Assembly: GCF_016892625.1 (NCBI RefSeq)
Contig: NZ_JAFEMW010000005.1
Location: forward strand, 372,001 to 436,000
Direction of reading: 5' to 3'
Length of the DNA: 64,000 nt
Source of the DNA: Brevibacterium sp. RIT 803
GTDB lineage: Bacteria; Actinomycetota; Actinomycetes; Actinomycetales; Brevibacteriaceae
The position numbers were made by a program, and so were the translations under genes. Shown here one piece after another: positions 60,069 through 64,000 of this stretch; position 1 is the first letter of the stretch; each line of letters opens with the position of its first letter. The notes beneath the pieces are model-generated. The model was not told the origin of the DNA and did not search any database. It worked only from the letters and a program-made list of their open reading frames with translations.

Positions 60069-61211
60069 GTGGTCTACGAGTTCGTCATTGTCGGAGCAGG
60101 CGCCTATGGATGCGCTGTTGCGTATCACCTGGCCAAGAGCGGACACAGTGTCCGCGTCCTGGAAGCCGGCGAGATCGCCGCCGAAGCTTCAGGCGGAGGT
60201 GGCAAGCGCGGTGTGCGGGGGAACCGTCGCGATCTCCGTGAACTGCCCTTGATCGGTGAGGCGTATCAGCTGTGGCCGACCTTGGCTGAGGAGCTGGACG
60301 CGTCGACGGGCTATGTGCGGACAGGGGGTGTGAATCTGATCGAAAAGGAATCCGTCGGTATGCGCGGAGGCATGGTGGCAGCGGAGGCGATTCGCGCGAC
60401 ACAAACCGAACTGGGAGTGCCCACGGAATTCTGGACTGGAGAGAAGCTGAGGGAAAGACTCCCTCAGGCGAGCACAGCGATTCAAGGTGCGTTGTACGCG
60501 CCATTGGACGGTGTCGCCAGCCACCAGGACACCACTCTTGCATATGCCGCTGCAGCGAGAAGATCAGGGGCAGAGATCACCGAGCGTGATCCGGTCGTGC
60601 GCATCTTCGATCGGGGCAGCGGGGTTCGCCATGCTGTCGAGACTGCCAATTCGGGGCTCGTCGGGGCGAGTCAAGCGATCCTGATCGCCAGCAATGCTAC
60701 TGCACGATCTCTTGTCGCCGAGAACTTCGGGTGCAGGCTTCCTACATGGACGGCGTATCCGCAAGCGGTCTGGTTGCGACCCGAGAGCGAGTTTCAGTGT
60801 CCGTATCTGGTCGGACACGACAGTCGAACTCTGTCGGTGAAGGTCGACAATGAGGGTGTCATCCAACTCAGCGGCGGGTGGCGGGGACGTTTCGACTCGG
60901 CAACCGATTCCGGCACACCGGTGGAAGGCAATGTGGCAGGAAGCATCCGCGAACTGGAGGCGACGTTCCCTAGCTTGGGGTCTCTGACACGCCTCGGGGT
61001 CGACACGTCCCGTGCAGAATCCGGTTCGGTCGACCAGCTTCCCATCATCGATACGATCCCAGGTACTCAAGGTGTCGTCGTCGCCACCGGATGGAGCGGG
61101 CATGGTTGGGCATTGCTTCCCGCGATGTCAGCCCATATCGCGGACTTCCTGGCGACAGGACGACGACCGCGTCAGATCGACCACACCGCCATTGAACGTT
61201 TGAGGGGCTGA
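60069..61211 (+). CDS. FAD-dependent oxidoreductase, DAO (amino-acid oxidase) family
   Basis: 380 residues from GTG 60069 (AAGGGGAG upstream). The FAD motif VIVGAGAYGCAVAYHLAKSGHSV is at the start, GGGGKRGVRGNRRD is the second flavin loop, and VVATGWSGHGWALLPAMSAHIAD closes the domain. It belongs to the sarcosine/D-amino-acid oxidase-like group; the substrate is unknown. It is co-oriented and nearly adjacent (6 nt) to a GltS-like symporter gene and divergent from RpiR, forming a likely amino-acid-derivative uptake-and-oxidation unit. Confidence 0.9.
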   Translation: MVYEFVIVGAGAYGCAVAYHLAKSGHSVRVLEAGEIAAEASGGGGKRGVRGNRRDLRELPLIGEAYQLWPTLAEELDASTGYVRTGGVNLIEKESVGMRGGMVAAEAIRATQTELGVPTEFWTGEKLRERLPQASTAIQGALYAPLDGVASHQDTTLAYAAAARRSGAEITERDPVVRIFDRGSGVRHAVETANSGLVGASQAILIASNATARSLVAENFGCRLPTWTAYPQAVWLRPESEFQCPYLVGHDSRTLSVKVDNEGVIQLSGGWRGRFDSATDSGTPVEGNVAGSIRELEATFPSLGSLTRLGVDTSRAESGSVDQLPIIDTIPGTQGVVVATGWSGHGWALLPAMSAHIADFLATGRRPRQIDHTAIERLRG

Positions 61212-61217
61212 AGGCAC

Positions 61218-62612
61218 ATGGAAATGATGGAATTCGACAGCGACGGGCTTACTGTGCTGCTGATAGCAGTGGCTGGTTTGGGGGTCCTGCTCATTCTGGG
61301 CGTTCTCCTCCGGATCTGGGTGCCGCTGCTGCGGAGGATCTTCCTCCCCGCCTCGCTTGTCGGCGGTGTGATCGGGCTCCTCCTCGGCCCCAATGTCGTG
61401 GGTTTGGTGCCCGAGGGGATTTCGGTGACTTGGAGTGGTTTGGCCGGCGTCCTGATATCGGTCGTGTTCGCACCGATGCTGCTTGGTCAGAAGCTGCCTC
61501 GCATCAAGGAAGTCGCCGAGGACGCTGGGCCTCATGTCTGGATGGCGTGGTTCAGCACAGCGGCGCAAGTCGCGATTCCGTGTCTTCTGCTGTTCCTGCT
61601 CTTCGAGAAGGGAACAGGGACAAATCCGCTGTTCTCGACCATTTTCGAAGCCTCATGGTCGGGCGGTCACGGGACGGCGGCCGGCATGGAGCAGGCATGG
61701 TCGGCATTGGGGTGGGAAGAGGGTTCGTCCTTGGCTCTGGGCGCTGCCACGATTAGCCTCATCTTCGGCATTCTCGTGGGAACCATCCTGATCAACATCG
61801 GAGCTCGACGAGGGCACCTCAAGTATTTGGGTGAGAAGTCGGATGCAAGCGAGTCCGATGTGCTCGGCAAAGAGGCAGGCGAAGGTCACATGGTGACGCG
61901 GTTGAGCCCTCAGTCATTGAGTACTTTGGGTTTCCATTTTGCCCTGATCCTCGTGGCGATTCTCATCGGATTCGGTCTCAAGATGGTCCTTGACCCGATC
62001 ATCACGGGTATGCCGCTATTCCCTCTGGCGATGATCGGTGGGCTCGTCGTCCACGTGGCCATCTGCCGCACGAGCCTCTATCGACTTGTCGACAAGGCGA
62101 CGCTTGATGCGATCGCGGCTGTGTTCCTGGACTTCCTCGTCGTATCGGCGGTTGCGAGCCTGTCGATACCTGTGATTGTCGAGAACTGGATTGCGCTTAC
62201 AGTCATTTCGCTGACCATGGCGGTTCTCAGCCTGTGCATCTTCTATTATCTCGCGCCGCGGATCTTCAAACGGGACTGGTTTGAGAATGGTCTCGTGCAG
62301 TTCGGCACTCAGACCGGAGTGGTGGCGACCGCCCTCCTGCTACTTCGCACGGCCGATCCGAATATGCGGTCCAACGGCTATCGGGGGCTTGCCCTCAGCC
62401 GACCGTTCATCAGCCCTTTCATCGGTGGAGGTTTGGTTACAGCACTGTTTCCGATACTAGTCATGGAGTACGGCAACCTGTGGGTGGGGCTGGGATGTCT
62501 GGGGTTCTGTGTTGCGCTCATGCCTATTGCCAAAATACTCGGCCTATGGGTGCCGTCGAGTTCGCGGAGGCGTGAGAGCTCGGCGAGCGTGGAGGCTGGG
62601 AGTGGATTTTGA
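61218..62612 (+). CDS. sodium/glutamate symporter-like (GltS/ESS family) membrane protein
   Basis: 464 residues. About ten membrane helices in two inverted halves; PASLVGGVIGLLLGPNVVG in the first half, EASWSGGHGTAAGMEQAW with the GGHGTA motif of the ESS family, and FVGTQTGVVATALLLLRTADPN in the second half (read as QFGTQTGVVATALLLLR). A charged ~40-residue loop (~200-235) is cytoplasmic. It probably imports the acidic substrate oxidised by the upstream FAD enzyme. ATG 61224 or 61227 are alternative starts. Confidence 0.88.
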   Translation: MEMMEFDSDGLTVLLIAVAGLGVLLILGVLLRIWVPLLRRIFLPASLVGGVIGLLLGPNVVGLVPEGISVTWSGLAGVLISVVFAPMLLGQKLPRIKEVAEDAGPHVWMAWFSTAAQVAIPCLLLFLLFEKGTGTNPLFSTIFEASWSGGHGTAAGMEQAWSALGWEEGSSLALGAATISLIFGILVGTILINIGARRGHLKYLGEKSDASESDVLGKEAGEGHMVTRLSPQSLSTLGFHFALILVAILIGFGLKMVLDPIITGMPLFPLAMIGGLVVHVAICRTSLYRLVDKATLDAIAAVFLDFLVVSAVASLSIPVIVENWIALTVISLTMAVLSLCIFYYLAPRIFKRDWFENGLVQFGTQTGVVATALLLLRTADPNMRSNGYRGLALSRPFISPFIGGGLVTALFPILVMEYGNLWVGLGCLGFCVALMPIAKILGLWVPSSSRRRESSASVEAGSGF

Positions 62613-62784
62613 CGTCCCCGCGGCGGGGAGAATCTTCTCGAGCAGGGCACCGGTCGGTCGCCAATGACCCTCGCCGAGGTGGCCCGGTCGCATTCCTATT
62701 CCCTCCTTTGGGGGATTGTTCGGTCTGCCGAAGAGCCACAGACTGGAGGACATCATCTAGAGACGCATATCTGAAGGAGTCCTC

Positions 62785-63759
62785 ATGCCGGCGACACAGT
62801 TGTCCCGACGGCCCCGCTTCGTGCAGCACCTCGCGGTGGTGGCCGCAGTCGCGGCCGCAGCACCGTACCTGATCTTCAAGGTTCTGTGGTTATCAGGCTC
62901 GACTGTTGGCATGACATCGGCGGCTGTCGCAGGACAGATGCATGGAACCCGCTACCTCGTCGGCAACATCGTCACCGTGGCAATGGTGTTCGTCGCCGTC
63001 GGCCTTGTCATGTCTCTGACCCGCACGTGGGCTCGGCGAATTCCTGGGCTGGTGATCTTCATCCTCGGTGCCGGGGCTGCCGGGCTCCTGGCACCGATTC
63101 TGTTGGGGCTTCCGCTCGGCATCGTTCTTCAGTCACTCACTGGCGCGGGCACGCAGCCGGCCGACCAAGGATTGGCCCCTTGGGTGTTCGGACTTGTCTA
63201 CGCCGGATTCTGCGTTCTGGCCGTCGCGATGGCCATCTCCGTGGGTGCGCATGTGGTCGATCGCTGGGGGCACCTGCTGGCTGCTCCGCCGTCCGCTCCT
63301 TCTGCTTTCGCGGTGGTCTGTGGAGCGGTCGGGATGCTTCCCTTCGCCGGTGCTATGGCCTACTGGGGTGTGATGGGGCCAGGAAGTTCTGGACCGCAGG
63401 GCATGGACCTGCCGGCGCAGCGGGCCGTGCTGGTGGTGACAGCCGTGCTTGGCGTGGCCTCGTTCGTCATCCCACTGGTCTCCCACCATCTTGCGCTCTG
63501 GCCGCGGACGGCCTGGCTGGTGACGTGGACGGGGTGCTGTGTGGTCATCCTCCAGGGGCCGGCGCAGATCGTTCTGGCTCAAGACGCGGTCGTTCAGCCG
63601 CTGGTGGTCGTGCTTGCCCTTGCAGCTGTCCCCGGAGGCAGCATCTACGGTCTCGCCGTGATGCGAAGCTATCTGCAGTCGCCTCCGAACCCCGATGCTG
63701 CTGCCCTTGCCCGGCTCTCGCGGAAACCGCTTCTGCCAGATCAAGTGAGTCCGGTCTGA
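62785..63759 (+). CDS. polytopic membrane protein of unknown function
   Basis: 324 residues from ATG 62785 (GAAGGAG 7 nt upstream). Hydropathy suggests about nine membrane helices separated by short loops; the C-terminal ~35 residues are polar (SYLQSPPNPDAAALARLSRKPLL). No family motif was recognised. The stop overlaps the ATG of the next MFS gene (TGATG), so the two proteins are probably made together. A ~170-bp gap separates it from the GltS-like gene. Confidence 0.82.
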   Translation: MPATQLSRRPRFVQHLAVVAAVAAAAPYLIFKVLWLSGSTVGMTSAAVAGQMHGTRYLVGNIVTVAMVFVAVGLVMSLTRTWARRIPGLVIFILGAGAAGLLAPILLGLPLGIVLQSLTGAGTQPADQGLAPWVFGLVYAGFCVLAVAMAISVGAHVVDRWGHLLAAPPSAPSAFAVVCGAVGMLPFAGAMAYWGVMGPGSSGPQGMDLPAQRAVLVVTAVLGVASFVIPLVSHHLALWPRTAWLVTWTGCCVVILQGPAQIVLAQDAVVQPLVVVLALAAVPGGSIYGLAVMRSYLQSPPNPDAAALARLSRKPLLPDQVSPV

Positions 63760-64000
63760 TGCCCAGATGGCTGTTCGCACTGCTGGCCGCTGCCTTCGTC
63801 CTCTACACCGACGACTACGTCATCGCCGGCATCCTCCCAGAAATCGCCCGTGACCTCGACGTCACCGAGGGGCAGGCGGGTCAGCTCGTCACGGCGTTCT
63901 CCGTAACGGTCGCGGTGGGTGCGCCTCTCGCAGCCGTCGTGACGTCACGCCTTCCGCGTCGCAGCCTGTTCGCGATCGCGCTGCTGCTCTTCACCGCTGC
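63759..64000 (+). CDS. MFS transporter, N-terminal part (cut by window end)
   Basis: 81 residues are visible from ATG 63759. MPRWLFALLAAAFVLYTDDYVIAGILPEIARDLDV forms helix 1, with the D-D-Y-V-I-x-G-I-L-P pattern common in AraJ/PbuE-type MFS drug or sugar exporters. A second helix (GQLVTAFSVTVAVGAPLAAVVTSRLPRRSL) ends with the loop basic motif. The rest lies outside the window. The overlap with the upstream membrane protein gene suggests an operon. Confidence 0.88.
   Translation, partial: MPRWLFALLAAAFVLYTDDYVIAGILPEIARDLDVTEGQAGQLVTAFSVTVAVGAPLAAVVTSRLPRRSLFAIALLLFTA

Overview
The window is high-GC DNA with dense, strand-switching operons, frequent ATGA/GTGA start-stop overlaps, GTG starts and apparent leaderless starts. 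This points to an actinobacterium. The gene set (glycine-betaine demethylation, a complete paa set, a dimethylglycine oxidase of the Arthrobacter type) would fit a Brevibacterium-like member of the Micrococcales; that placement is inference. Both ends cut genes: the 3' part of a sarcosine oxidase alpha gene at base 1 and the 5' part of an MFS transporter at base 64000. I saw no rRNA, tRNA, CRISPR array, insertion sequence or phage gene.

Layout. 1-2.3 kb: end of soxA, soxG and purU. 2.5-10.3 kb: mixed single genes (Ldh-type oxidoreductase, Orn/Lys/Arg decarboxylase with a divergent LysR, IclR, a divergent SDR/TetR pair, a DHFR-like protein, an ABC ATPase). 10.3-12.3 kb: two small membrane proteins and a threonine dehydratase-like enzyme. 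12.3-16 kb: an MHS-type transporter divergent from paaZ. 16-20.9 kb: a tight glpD / alkyl-DHAP-synthase-like / diacylglycerol-kinase operon with a divergent TetR. 21-23.3 kb: a variant glucose-6-phosphate dehydrogenase coupled to an SMP-30 lactonase. 23.4-34.3 kb: the phenylacetate locus, paaI-paaK-TetR leftward and paaABCDE-thiolase-hydratase-HAD-isomerase rightward. 34.3-39.5 kb: copper-linked lipoprotein and a truncated CueP under a CsoR-like operator, a VTT membrane protein, an OFA transporter with small subunit, a SurA-like lipoprotein and a VOC protein. 40.3-50.1 kb: an uncommon catabolic locus (M20 amidohydrolase, BCCT transporter, SnoaL-flavin reductase fusion, two DUF1185 proteins, alpha/beta hydrolase, aldehyde dehydrogenase, tautomerase, luciferase-like monooxygenase, GntR). 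50.9-58.8 kb: formaldehyde dehydrogenase, LysR, glycine-betaine monooxygenase pair and dimethylglycine oxidase. 59-64 kb: RpiR, an FAD amino-acid-type oxidase, a GltS-like symporter, an unknown membrane protein and an MFS transporter.

How it works together. The two ends form one C1 route: betaine is demethylated by the Rieske/reductase pair, dimethylglycine by the 857-residue oxidase and sarcosine by SoxBDAG; formaldehyde goes to FdhA, and PurU releases formate from 10-formyl-THF. The phenylacetate route is complete (K, A-E, G, Z, F, H, J, plus thioesterase I). It appears to be wired by shared 18-bp palindromes in front of paaZ/transporter, paaI and paaA.

The most promising possibly undescribed system is the 43.3-50.1 kb divergon. 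It carries a two-component flavin monooxygenase and downstream hydrolase/dehydrogenase functions, together with a tandem pair of DUF1185 proteins. TTGCATGCAA-type sites lie both at the divergent promoter and at the GntR gene. Its logic resembles ring cleavage of an N-heterocycle or a betaine such as trigonelline, but the substrate cannot be read from sequence.
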